The notes under the pieces are model-generated. The model was given only the letters and a program-made list of their open reading frames with translations. It ran no database searches and had not been told where the DNA came from. DNA of 64,000 nt from Shewanella glacialimarina (GTDB lineage Bacteria > Pseudomonadota > Gammaproteobacteria > Enterobacterales > Shewanellaceae): NCBI RefSeq assembly GCF_020511155.1, contig NZ_CP041216.1, positions 2,046,001 through 2,110,000 on the forward strand. Reading direction: 5' to 3'. Below, piece by piece: positions 56,473 to 64,000 of the stretch; position 1 is the stretch's first letter; every line of letters starts with the position of its first letter. The translations under genes were made by a program, and so were the position numbers.

Positions 56473-57138
56473 TTATTGTGGCAATATTTCAACAGTGAGA
56501 GACTCGCCTTCTAAGCGAACACAACCTCTTTGTGCATGGCAATGTTGTTGCAGGTTTTCTGCAATCCAATATTGCCCTGCGACGGAAACAAGTTCGGCTT
56601 CAAGCGAGCTTGCTATGATAACACTTTGTGTATCACCGCCAGCACCTGCCATAGCCTTACCGCGTAAAGCGCCATATACATGGATGCTACCATCTGCTAT
56701 GACTTCAGCGCCATTGCCAACAGCGCCGAAAATGACTAAATCCGCATCTTTTGCATATATCTGTTGGCCTGAGCGAATATTTTGTTTAACAATTTTAGTT
56801 CCACGAGGTGGAATTGTAGCAGCTGTAGCTTGTTTACCCGATCGAACGACAGCTAATCCTAAGTCTTTAGCTTGAACAGAAAAGGGAATAGAAGCTTCAG
56901 TTATCCCTACAATAACCAACTGACGATGATTCAACAGTGCTTTTAATGCTGCTAAATCAATTGGGGTATCATCTAAGGCACTTAGATTTAAAATTAATGG
57001 TGCACCTAGAAAAAATTGAGGCGCCTCAGCTAATTTTTTATCAAGTTCTAAAGCAACAACATCTAAATTACTATTATTAATGTAAAGTACCGATAGAGTA
57101 AAAGATGTGGCTTTTAACTCGAGATTTTGTTTAGCCAT
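56473..57138 (-). CDS. minC: Septum site-determining inhibitor MinC
   Basis: A 221-residue FtsZ inhibitor. The start at 57136-57138 gives [18 protein letters not shown], matching orthologues; GGAG lies 12 bases upstream. The N-terminal FtsZ-antagonist domain is followed by the beta-helical C-terminal domain with [20 protein letters not shown] and [16 protein letters not shown]. First gene of minCDE and divergent from ycgL. Confidence 0.96.
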   Translation of the reverse strand: MAKQNLELKATSFTLSVLYINNSNLDVVALELDKKLAEAPQFFLGAPLILNLSALDDTPIDLAALKALLNHRQLVIVGITEASIPFSVQAKDLGLAVVRSGKQATAATIPPRGTKIVKQNIRSGQQIYAKDADLVIFGAVGNGAEVIADGSIHVYGALRGKAMAGAGGDTQSVIIASSLEAELVSVAGQYWIAENLQQHCHAQRGCVRLEGESLTVEILPQ

Positions 57139-57258
57139 CTCGTCGCTAGTCTCCAAAATTCTATGCTTGTAAATCAATTTACAATTATTTTATTGGACAC
57201 CATGTTATAGTGTGCGTTGTGGACTATCAAGTTTGAAACAGCGGAAAATTACACTAAA

Positions 57259-57540
57259 ATGATTTGTGCAGTATATAAAAGCAGTCTGAAGGTCGAAACA
57301 TACCTTTTTGTCGAGAAACGTGATGTTTTTGATGCAGTTCCTGATGCATTGATGAAAATGTTTGGCACCCCAAAATTAGTAATGCTAGTGCCTTTGTCTA
57401 AAAGGGAATCATTAGCGTTAGCGGATATCGAAAAAGTGAAAAGTGAATTACTAGCGAAAGGCTATTATTTGCAAGTTCCGCCTCCAAAAGAGAATTTACT
57501 TGAACAACATAAAGCCAGTCTAAATTTCGATAGTAAATAG
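57259..57540 (+). CDS. ycgL: YcgL domain protein
   Basis: A 93-residue protein starting MICAVYKSSLKVETYLFV, the YcgL/UPF0745 signature, with FGTPKLVMLVPL later. E. coli YcgL lies next to minCDE too. Function unsettled. I start at the ATG at 57259; the open frame extends upstream without homology. Confidence 0.9.
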   Translation: MICAVYKSSLKVETYLFVEKRDVFDAVPDALMKMFGTPKLVMLVPLSKRESLALADIEKVKSELLAKGYYLQVPPPKENLLEQHKASLNFDSK

Positions 57541-57611
57541 TTTCATCAGTCGACTGAGATTACATTTTGTAAAGTATCACTTATTGTGATTGAGTAAGAG
57601 ATAAACGGAAC

Positions 57612-58052
57612 ATGAATTTTTGGCAAACCACAGCATTAGAAGATATGACAAACGCACAATGGGAATCCCTTTGTGATGGTTGTGGTAAATGCTGCTTAAA
57701 TAAAATCATTGACGATGAGACAGAAGCGCTTTATTACACCAATGCAGCTTGTCATTTATTAGATGATGAGACTTGTCAATGTAAACGCTACAGTGATCGC
57801 TTTAAATATGTACCAGAGTGTACAGCTATTAGTTTAGCTAATTTACCTGAACTGACTTGGTTACCAGAAAGCTGTGCATATAGACGCTTATATGTAGGTC
57901 GTGATTTACCCCATTGGCATCCATTGATTACCGGTTCTAAAGATGAAATGCATAAAATAGGGATATCAGTTAAAGGTAAAACTGTAAACGAAATGAAAGT
58001 AAGGTATCTTGAAGACAATATTGTTTTATGGCCCTTACAAGATTTTGATTAG
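57612..58052 (+). CDS. ycgN: YcgN family cysteine-cluster protein (UPF0260)
   Basis: A 146-residue protein with eight or more conserved Cys, including [12 protein letters not shown] near residue 22, [17 protein letters not shown] and VPECTAI, a likely metal or iron-sulphur cluster site. It follows ycgL in the same order as in E. coli. Function unknown. Confidence 0.93.
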   Translation: MNFWQTTALEDMTNAQWESLCDGCGKCCLNKIIDDETEALYYTNAACHLLDDETCQCKRYSDRFKYVPECTAISLANLPELTWLPESCAYRRLYVGRDLPHWHPLITGSKDEMHKIGISVKGKTVNEMKVRYLEDNIVLWPLQDFD

Positions 58053-58058
58053 TTAACA

Positions 58059-58106
58059 AACCGTCATAAAAAAACAGACCATTTGGTCTGTTTTTTTATG
58101 ACGGTT
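58059..58106. terminator. Very long bidirectional terminator between ycgN and dsbB
   Basis: A perfect 22-bp stem starting AACCGTCATAAAAAAACAGA, with loop ATTT. Both strands present a seven-T run inside the stem, so it should stop transcription from ycgN and dsbB. Confidence 0.93.
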
Positions 58107-58127
58107 GAATGCAGAAAGTTAATTGTG

Positions 58128-58679
58128 CTATTTACTACTACGCTTAGGTGTTAATGCAGGTAGCAGCATTATGAACCATATAACACCATAAACGACAAAT
58201 CCTATTATCGTCCATTGCACCATGCTAACCGACATAAATGACCAGACTGATTCGCCGCACATGCCTGTTGGAGAGAAGACTTGTGGTAACCATTTGTCTA
58301 GTGGCATAAACGCTGGAAATTCAGGAAAAAAAGAACATGTGGCAAAAGGAGAAGGGTTTATTTGCATATCATTAAGCTCAAATGCCAGTTTGGCTCCCCA
58401 AACAGTAGATACTATCCAGCCTGTCATTCCAATCAGCCTCAGCACCCAAAACTTGGGGTTAAGTAAACCAACCAGAGCTGATAGCATTATCCCTAATACG
58501 GCGACACGAATGTATACACACATTACACATGGGTCATATTCCATGACGTACTGAAAATACAGCGCAGCACCTTCAAGGCCTAAACCTGATAGAAACAAAA
58601 CCGTCCATGATAGGCGTTGGTGGCAAAAATGTTGTAATCCGGTCAAAATATTATCCTGCAATAATTTAAAGAAAAACAC
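58128..58679 (-). CDS. dsbB: Disulfide bond formation protein DsbB
   Basis: A 183-residue, four-helix inner-membrane protein that re-oxidises DsbA with quinone. The first redox pair is in DPCVMCVYIR near residue 50. The second periplasmic loop carries ATCSFFPEFP and GMCGES, giving the other Cys pair. Convergent with ycgN and just downstream of nhaB, as in enterics. Confidence 0.95.
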   Translation of the reverse strand: MFFFKLLQDNILTGLQHFCHQRLSWTVLFLSGLGLEGAALYFQYVMEYDPCVMCVYIRVAVLGIMLSALVGLLNPKFWVLRLIGMTGWIVSTVWGAKLAFELNDMQINPSPFATCSFFPEFPAFMPLDKWLPQVFSPTGMCGESVWSFMSVSMVQWTIIGFVVYGVIWFIMLLPALTPKRSSK

Positions 58680-58764
58680 CCTCTATGAGGGCGTTGATAT
58701 TATTGATAGACCATAAAATATTTAAAGATTATTGTCTATCTTAAGATTTGCTCATTAATGGATA

Positions 58765-60354
58765 TTAATGACCTGATACCGCGTTACCGATGTCTTTAGC
58801 TGAGTGGTGAATTAACCACTGACTATCATAAAAGTAACTGGTCATTTCGACTAAAAATCCTGATTCAATCATCATTACGCCTACGATCGATAATACGATG
58901 GTATAAGGCAGTGCCATCCATACCATGCGGCCGTATGATAGACGAATGAGTGGGGCAAGGGCTGATGTTAACAAGAACAAGAATGCAGCTTGACCATTGG
59001 GTGTCGCAACAGAAGGTAAGTTAGTACCAGTATTAATGGCTACGGCTAATAAATCGAATTGGTCGCGGGTAATTTGACCTGAAATTAAGGCCGATTTTAC
59101 CTCATTAATGTACACTGTGCCGACAAAGACGTTATCACTGACCATAGACAATAAACCATTAGCGATATAGAAAATAACTAATTGTGTATTCCCTTCATAG
59201 CTTAATGCCCAATGGATCACTGGAGCGAATAAATGTTGATCAATTATGACAGCAACAATGGCGAAGAATACTGCGAGTAACGCAGTAAAAGGCAGTGCTT
59301 CTTCAAACGCCTTACCAATTTGATGTTCATCAGTAATACCATTAAATGCAGTAGTAATGATAATAACGGATAGACCAATCAAGCCAACTGATGCTAAATG
59401 CAATGCTAAACCCGCAATCAACCATACACCGACTAAAGCTTGGATAATCAGTTTTGCTTTATCCTGTTTGGTGCGATGTTCATCTTCATAGTTAGAATAG
59501 TCGGTTAAAATTTGATGAACAGCATCAGGAAGTTGCGCACCATAACCAAACCATTTTAGTTTTTCAACTAGGTAACAGGTAAAAAGTCCTGCAATTAAAA
59601 CAGGCATTGTAACCGGCGACATACGAATGAAAAATTCACCGAAATTCCAGTGGGCTTGAGCTGCAATAATAAGGTTTTGGGGCTCGCCGACCATAGTACA
59701 AACGCCACCTAGTGCAGTACCAACACCTGAATGCATCAGTAGGTTACGTAAAAAGGCACGAAAATCTTCTAATTCATCATGATTGAGTTGTGGGCTAGCA
59801 TCTTCATTAGTGTGATCATGGCTTGAGTTAAAGTTTTTACCAGAAGCTACTTTGTGGTAAATCGAGTAAAAGCCTACTGCAACAGAGATAATCACAGCAA
59901 TTACAGTTAATGCGTCTAAGAAAGCAGACAAAAATGCTGATGCAGCACAAAACATCAAAGATACAACAATTTTTGAACGAACCTTAGTGATCATTTTAGT
60001 GAAAGCAAAAAGTAATAATTGCTTCATAAAATAAATGCCCGCAACCATAAAGATTAGCAGTAACAACACTTCTAAATTGGCTTCAATTTCATGTAGTACC
60101 TGACTTGGGGATGTCATCCCTATCATCACCGCCTGAATGGCCAGTAAGCCACCAGGTTGGAGTGGATAACACTTAAGCGCCATTGCAAGGGTAAAAATGA
60201 ATTCAATAACTAGAACCCAACCAGCGATGAATGGGCTAACAAAAAAGAATAATAATGGGTTTATTACAAGAAATGCCACAATTGCAAGTTTGTACCATTT
60301 AGGTGAGTTACCTAAAAAGTTACTAAACATTGCCTCAGCTTGGGTTGCAGGCAT
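58765..60354 (-). CDS. nhaB: Sodium/proton antiporter NhaB
   Basis: A 529-residue antiporter with about twelve membrane segments. The N-terminus ([13 protein letters not shown]) and [19 protein letters not shown] match NhaB. It exports sodium in exchange for protons, useful in a marine cell. I start at the ATG at 60352-60354 with CGGAG eight bases upstream; a GTG three codons earlier has no room for a ribosome site. Divergent from fadR. Confidence 0.96.
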   Translation of the reverse strand: MPATQAEAMFSNFLGNSPKWYKLAIVAFLVINPLLFFFVSPFIAGWVLVIEFIFTLAMALKCYPLQPGGLLAIQAVMIGMTSPSQVLHEIEANLEVLLLLIFMVAGIYFMKQLLLFAFTKMITKVRSKIVVSLMFCAASAFLSAFLDALTVIAVIISVAVGFYSIYHKVASGKNFNSSHDHTNEDASPQLNHDELEDFRAFLRNLLMHSGVGTALGGVCTMVGEPQNLIIAAQAHWNFGEFFIRMSPVTMPVLIAGLFTCYLVEKLKWFGYGAQLPDAVHQILTDYSNYEDEHRTKQDKAKLIIQALVGVWLIAGLALHLASVGLIGLSVIIITTAFNGITDEHQIGKAFEEALPFTALLAVFFAIVAVIIDQHLFAPVIHWALSYEGNTQLVIFYIANGLLSMVSDNVFVGTVYINEVKSALISGQITRDQFDLLAVAINTGTNLPSVATPNGQAAFLFLLTSALAPLIRLSYGRMVWMALPYTIVLSIVGVMMIESGFLVEMTSYFYDSQWLIHHSAKDIGNAVSGH

Positions 60355-60363
60355 AATAGCCAC

Positions 60364-60767
60364 TCCGATAATGTTACGTTACCAATCAAATAGCCAAATT
60401 AAGTGCCAATATCATATAAGTCAGTTGCAATGTCTAAATAAGGCCGTTTGTTTCGAACACACGAGTCATGTTTAAAACATAAATTAACAGAGATTAATTT
60501 GACTAATATCTGTTCAGCTTGTAAAAGACCATGTTTGCTTACTAATTATTTGATTTTAAGAATATTATTATTAAATTAATTATATTCCCACTCGTTTTGA
60601 CGTTGTATTTTTCGTTAGTTTAGCTTAATTGATCCTTAAATGTAATTATTAAGCATGTGCTACATCATAAAAATGAATGATTTTATGCGATAAAATAAAT
60701 TTACTATGGTGATAAATTGACCACTAAAGTTATTGTGAATAAACAATAGTTTTTATTTACTGCTTCT
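60364..60767. other. nhaB-fadR intergenic region
   Basis: About 470 very AT-rich bases in all, with the fadR promoter and FadR-like box at the right edge. I see no gene. It probably also holds the nhaB promoter. Confidence 0.45.
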
Positions 60768-60780
60768 CTGGTATGATCAG
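60768..60780 (+). promoter_or_regulatory. FadR-like box overlapping the fadR promoter
   Basis: CTGGTATGATCAG is a near-palindrome matching the FadR core CTGGTCNGACCAG at all but two defined positions. It covers TATGAT (60772-60777), a good -10 hexamer. This suggests that FadR represses its own gene. Confidence 0.55.
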
Positions 60781-60836
60781 TCTTAATTTAAGTAGCAATA
60801 ATTGCTATTACCGCTAAGTATAGGAAATCTAGGCTG

Positions 60837-61556
60837 ATGATTATCAATGCCAAAGGTCCTGCAAGTTTTGCAGAGAAATACATTGTTCGTTCAATTTGGG
60901 ACAACAAATTTCCACCAGGGTCTATCTTACCTGCTGAACGTGAGCTTTCGGAACTTATCGGTGTCACACGCACTACATTAAGAGAAGTGCTGCAACGATT
61001 AGCAAGAGATGGTTGGTTGAAAATTCAGCATGGTAAGCCGACTCAAGTGAATAACTATTGGGAAACCTCTGGTCTTAATATTCTTGAAACAATAGCCGAC
61101 TTAAATCCTGATGGATTTCCGCTATTGGTAGACCAACTCATGTCTGCTCGTGCTAGTGTGAGTACTATTTACTTCAGGGCCTCATTTAGACAAAACCCAG
61201 ATAAAGCTGCGGATATTTTAGCTAAAATTCATCAATTAGAAGATGATGCAGATACCTATGCTGAATTTGACTATCGACTTCATCATACTTTAGCGTTTGC
61301 TTCTGGTAATCCGTTATATGTGCTGATTTTAAATGGTTTCAAAGGGCTTTATAGTCGAGTAGGGCGTTACTATTTTTCAAGTAAAGAGGCTCGAAAGTTG
61401 GCATTTAATTTTTATATTGAGCTTGAGAAATTAGCTAAGGATAAAAGTTATCAAGCAATTCCTGGTTTAATGCGAACAAATGCTATAGAAAGTGGCAAGA
61501 TTTGGCAGAAATTGCGGGATGATATGCCTGCTGAAATAGCTCATGACAATAGCTGA
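60837..61556 (+). CDS. fadR: Fatty acid metabolism regulator FadR
   Basis: A 239-residue GntR-family regulator. It has an N-terminal winged helix (residues 5-75; SILPAERELSELIGVTRTTL is the recognition region) and a C-terminal helical acyl-CoA-binding domain with GLYSRVGRYYFSSKEAR. The order nhaB/fadR divergent matches E. coli. FadR represses fad genes and activates fab genes. A FadR-like box overlaps its promoter. Confidence 0.95.
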   Translation: MIINAKGPASFAEKYIVRSIWDNKFPPGSILPAERELSELIGVTRTTLREVLQRLARDGWLKIQHGKPTQVNNYWETSGLNILETIADLNPDGFPLLVDQLMSARASVSTIYFRASFRQNPDKAADILAKIHQLEDDADTYAEFDYRLHHTLAFASGNPLYVLILNGFKGLYSRVGRYYFSSKEARKLAFNFYIELEKLAKDKSYQAIPGLMRTNAIESGKIWQKLRDDMPAEIAHDNS

Positions 61557-61572
61557 TCTATACTAGAAAATC

Positions 61573-61617
61573 GAACATAAAAAAACGCCAATCATTTGAT
61601 TGGCGTTTTTTATGTTC
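61573..61617. terminator. Bidirectional terminator after fadR
   Basis: Near-perfect inverted repeat with GC core CGCCAATCA/TGATTGGCG extended by A/T runs and GAACAT/ATGTTC, between the convergent fadR and DUF2986-like gene. Confidence 0.92.
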
Positions 61618-61619
61618 AA

Positions 61620-61814
61620 TTATTCTGCCGAAGAGGCTGATTCAATTGTTGGTTCAGTGACTGATTGTTCCTGCTCTAAAGCCATTTTTGCACGTTCTGC
61701 TTTTGATATATAACGTTCTTTCACTTTAGTACTTGGATTATCTGGCACAACTTTATTTTGTCGTGCTTTAGCACGTTTAGCCAGTTTCTTAATCATCACT
61801 TGTTTTTTGTTCAT
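61620..61814 (-). CDS. Small basic protein, DUF2986-like
   Basis: A 64-residue protein with a Lys/Arg-rich N-terminus (MNKKQVMIKKLAKRAKARQN) and the motif RYISKAERAKMA that I associate with DUF2986 of Shewanella and Vibrio. The tail is acidic and low-complexity. Function unknown; the basic part might bind nucleic acid. Confidence 0.7.
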   Translation of the reverse strand: MNKKQVMIKKLAKRAKARQNKVVPDNPSTKVKERYISKAERAKMALEQEQSVTEPTIESASSAE

Positions 61815-61902
61815 AATAAATCTTCAGTATGCAGGTATTCGATTATTGGGTAACAATCTTAAAAAATAATAATTCTATTTTATCCTATATTGAGCAAAAA
61901 CC

Positions 61903-62352
61903 CTAGCGACCAAATTTACTGATATCTTCAGCAGTTGCGCCATCATTACATTCCCCGCGAATTTCCCCGCGTTCATTCTCAATGTAACGGCTTAATTCAA
62001 TATAACCTTGTCTACAGTAGCCGGTCATTACAATCGTTTTGTTTAAACCTACTTGCACTTGTTGGGTCCACAGCTCAAGAAACTCTTCTTTTTCACGCAT
62101 CTCTTGAGCATAGCTTCGCGCATCTTGCATACGTCGATCGATACGTTGTTGATGAGCAGGTTCATCACTAATATTTCTATCGGAGGCGGTGGCAAGCTTA
62201 GCCTGATAAACAAACAATTTAATCCCATCGCCTTTGATTTGAGTGTTAAATTTATCTTTGAATTGACCCGCAAACTCCATAGGGTCAATCGCTTTAGCAC
62301 TGCAACCTGCCAGTAGAATGAATAATATATTGAATGCGATAGATTTAATCAC
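61903..62352 (-). CDS. Predicted lipoprotein of unknown function
   Basis: A 149-residue protein beginning with GTG (AAAGGA upstream). It has a lipoprotein signal peptide whose lipobox LAGC puts the lipidated Cys near residue 17. The mature part is hydrophilic, with a helical middle (QQRIDRRMQDARSYAQEMRE) and two further Cys (GYCRQGYIEL, GECNDG) that may pair. No known domain. Confidence 0.68.
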   Translation of the reverse strand: MIKSIAFNILFILLAGCSAKAIDPMEFAGQFKDKFNTQIKGDGIKLFVYQAKLATASDRNISDEPAHQQRIDRRMQDARSYAQEMREKEEFLELWTQQVQVGLNKTIVMTGYCRQGYIELSRYIENERGEIRGECNDGATAEDISKFGR

Positions 62353-62463
62353 TTAAAATCCTTTGTAAAAAATGAAATGTAGCAGCAATTTATCAGAGAT
62401 TGGGTAATAACAATAACACGAGTATTTTACAAAAGGCCGATGCTCAATAGGAATGAGGTCCGG

Positions 62464-62826
62464 TTATGTTTTAGCATAATTGTCATTGAGGTAATTCATT
62501 ATTGCCTTAGACTCATATAACCATTCTGTTTTGCCATCGTTATTAATTTTCAAACAAGGTACTTGTAATTTACCACCTTGAATCGATAACACTTGTTTGT
62601 TGTTGTCCTGTTTTGCATCAACCAAGGCGATATTTAAGTTTTGACGACGCATTTCTCGACGTACTTTTACACAAAAAGGGCAGGCATTATACTGATATAG
62701 AGACAAATTTTGTGTCTGCATATCAATTTTAGCTTGTTCAGACTCAGGGCGTTGACGTTTTTTAGGGCTAAAAATGAAATTTAACAATAGAATTATCCGA
62801 CCTAAAATCCAGCGTACTACAAACAT
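62464..62826 (-). CDS. Membrane-anchored glutaredoxin-like protein
   Basis: A 120-residue protein with an N-terminal hydrophobic anchor (about residues 4-20) and a glutaredoxin/GST-N thioredoxin fold containing NACPFCVKVRREM (CPFC active site near residue 50) and the cis-Pro region LQVPCLKI. GAGG precedes the ATG. Probably reduces disulfides near the inner membrane; the topology is uncertain. Confidence 0.8.
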   Translation of the reverse strand: MFVVRWILGRIILLLNFIFSPKKRQRPESEQAKIDMQTQNLSLYQYNACPFCVKVRREMRRQNLNIALVDAKQDNNKQVLSIQGGKLQVPCLKINNDGKTEWLYESKAIMNYLNDNYAKT

Positions 62827-62933
62827 AATTACCTCTTCATTGTTGAAATATAAGTTTACTGATTTTCAGTAAACGCCAATGTTACTTTATCTCATGCTGC
62901 TTATAAACAATTGTCTTAGCTATCTTGTGCTAT

Positions 62934-64000
62934 TTAGTTTGCTTGTAACTCAAGTTGTACTTCTGCTAATTTTTGTTTTGAATTAATTCTACTTTCCATA
63001 ACATAGACCCGATGAGCTTCAATGTTTGCGTTCTCAACCAAGAATGATTTAACCGTTTTAGCCCTAAGCTGGGCAAGTTTACCTAATTCACTTGGGGCAA
63101 CAACATGGGCACTTTTTATTGTGTTGTATAAAACAATATGCAAACGGGTATTGAGGTCATTTTCTGTTAAGGGAATATCCGGGTATTTGGCAGTATTGTC
63201 ATCAATAATGGACTGCTTAATTGCCATAGAATCTTGTGCTAACTCTTGCTCGAAAAGTGTATAAAGTGCTTCTGTGATTGGCCCTGAAAGTGGAAACTGG
63301 CTGGCTGATAAATCAGCTGGTAATTGGTCAATGGGTATCTGTGCTGTATTGGCCAGTTTTAGATGCAAGGCTTGTTTGGCCAGTGCTTGGCTATCATTAA
63401 TAGCATCGACTTCACCTTTAACATTAACAATCAGTAACGGTCTATCTAATAATGCATCAGCTAATGTCATTAAGTGTTTAGTCTGTGTATTGCTTAGTTC
63501 TGCATTACCATAATCAAAACTGACTTTATTCAACGGTTCGTCTGAGCCAATTAAGTTCGCAAGTAAACTAAAAGGAGCCGTAACGGCTTTGGTAATGATA
63601 TTACCTAAAGCACCCCAAATAACACTACCAAAGCTAAAGCTCGGTGAGCTTAAGTCTCCTTTTACATCGACGCCTAAATCGATAACGCCGTGGCGGTCTT
63701 GAAGTAAAGCAACAGCTAAAGTAATCGGTAAACTGGTAGCAAGATCGCTGTTACTAGGCTTACCTAGCTGGAGTTGGTTAATAACAACATGATTAGAACC
63801 AACTAAGACATTATTTTTTAATTGATAGTTTAAATCCAATGATATTTGACCTTTATCTATATAGTAACCCGCATAAGTGCCTGAATAGGGGTTAACAGAG
63901 GTTAACTCTACATTTTTAAAAATTAGGTTAAGGTCAAGATAAGGATTTTCAAGTAATGGGTTAATTTCACCTTTTAATATTACTGGGGCATATTTATCTA
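62934..64000 (-). CDS. DUF748 (AsmA-like) envelope protein, 5' end off window
   Basis: The frame runs from the stop at 62934 without interruption to the right edge of the window, at least 355 codons. The TTG near 63839 is internal, because upstream codons continue the same beta-rich repeat sequence (YAPVILKGEINPLL, then GYYIDKGQISLDLNYQL). SLPITLAVALLQDRHGVIDL and GSVIWGALGNIITKAVTAPF are DUF748 hallmarks. The C-terminal 60 residues include RVYVMESR, as in OmpA-like ends. AsmA-like proteins span the periplasm and help lipid transport; the role of this branch is not proven. Confidence 0.85.
   Translation of the reverse strand, partial: DKYAPVILKGEINPLLENPYLDLNLIFKNVELTSVNPYSGTYAGYYIDKGQISLDLNYQLKNNVLVGSNHVVINQLQLGKPSNSDLATSLPITLAVALLQDRHGVIDLGVDVKGDLSSPSFSFGSVIWGALGNIITKAVTAPFSLLANLIGSDEPLNKVSFDYGNAELSNTQTKHLMTLADALLDRPLLIVNVKGEVDAINDSQALAKQALHLKLANTAQIPIDQLPADLSASQFPLSGPITEALYTLFEQELAQDSMAIKQSIIDDNTAKYPDIPLTENDLNTRLHIVLYNTIKSAHVVAPSELGKLAQLRAKTVKSFLVENANIEAHRVYVMESRINSKQKLAEVQLELQAN

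Noticed and set aside
60440..60475. GTTTCGAACACACG segment considered as another PsrA-like site
   Set aside because: The half-site spacing does not fit the 19-bp element and the neighbouring gene is nhaB, not a fatty-acid gene.

Overview
The window looks like a chromosomal segment of a marine gammaproteobacterium, most likely Shewanella (inference). The basis is the AT-rich base composition, the protein sequences, and gene orders shared with enterics and Shewanella: msbA-lpxK-ycaR, thrS-infC-rpmI-rplT, yoaA-tsaB, fadD-rnd, minCDE, ycgL-ycgN, dsbB-nhaB-fadR and the divergent norM/ribE pair. There is no prophage, insertion sequence, CRISPR array or rRNA operon. Two identical tRNA-Val(GAC) genes are present.

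Bases 1-9,000 are accessory in character. They hold a bile-acid/sodium symporter family transporter cut by the window edge, a broken alpha/beta hydrolase, a nitroreductase, a large TonB-dependent receptor and a divergent acyl-CoA dehydrogenase. An orphan histidine-kinase tail and a prohibitin-like protein follow. The intergenic DNA between receptor and dehydrogenase carries palindromes, a hexanucleotide repeat and a site shared with the fadD upstream region.

Bases 9,600-25,100 carry a large membrane GGDEF-EAL protein with a GGDEF remnant downstream, a Gfo/Idh/MocA oxidoreductase and a periplasmic solute-binding-like protein. They also hold a permease plus CxxC-thioredoxin pair, an alpha/beta hydrolase, a pseudouridine synthase, a U32-family protein, the ABC-F protein YbiT, an acetyltransferase and small membrane proteins.

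Bases 25,100-31,340 hold ComEC and the lipid A export/synthesis genes msbA and lpxK with a Trm112-like protein, then the tRNA pair. Bases 31,490-39,050 are a second accessory block: a RES/Xre-type toxin-antitoxin pair, a TorF-type porin with a divergent BCCT transporter, and betI-betB-betA for glycine betaine synthesis from choline, with a palindrome before betI that looks like a BetI operator.

Bases 39,600-64,000 are mostly housekeeping: norM, ribE, thrS-infC-rpmI-rplT, yoaA, tsaB, fadD, rnd, minCDE, ycgL, ycgN, dsbB, nhaB and fadR. Within it sits an M50-type peptidase, an exported methyltransferase-like protein and an alpha/beta hydrolase that look co-transcribed. The segment ends with small redox and envelope genes and a DUF748 protein cut by the window edge.

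The most interesting signals are regulatory. There is a thrS leader hairpin whose seven-base loop carries the threonine anticodon CGU, and infC appears to start with AUA. A near-identical 19-bp site lies before both the acyl-CoA dehydrogenase and fadD, a FadR-like box overlaps the putative fadR promoter, and palindromes precede the TonB receptor and betI. I saw no clear evidence of a wholly new defence or mobile system.
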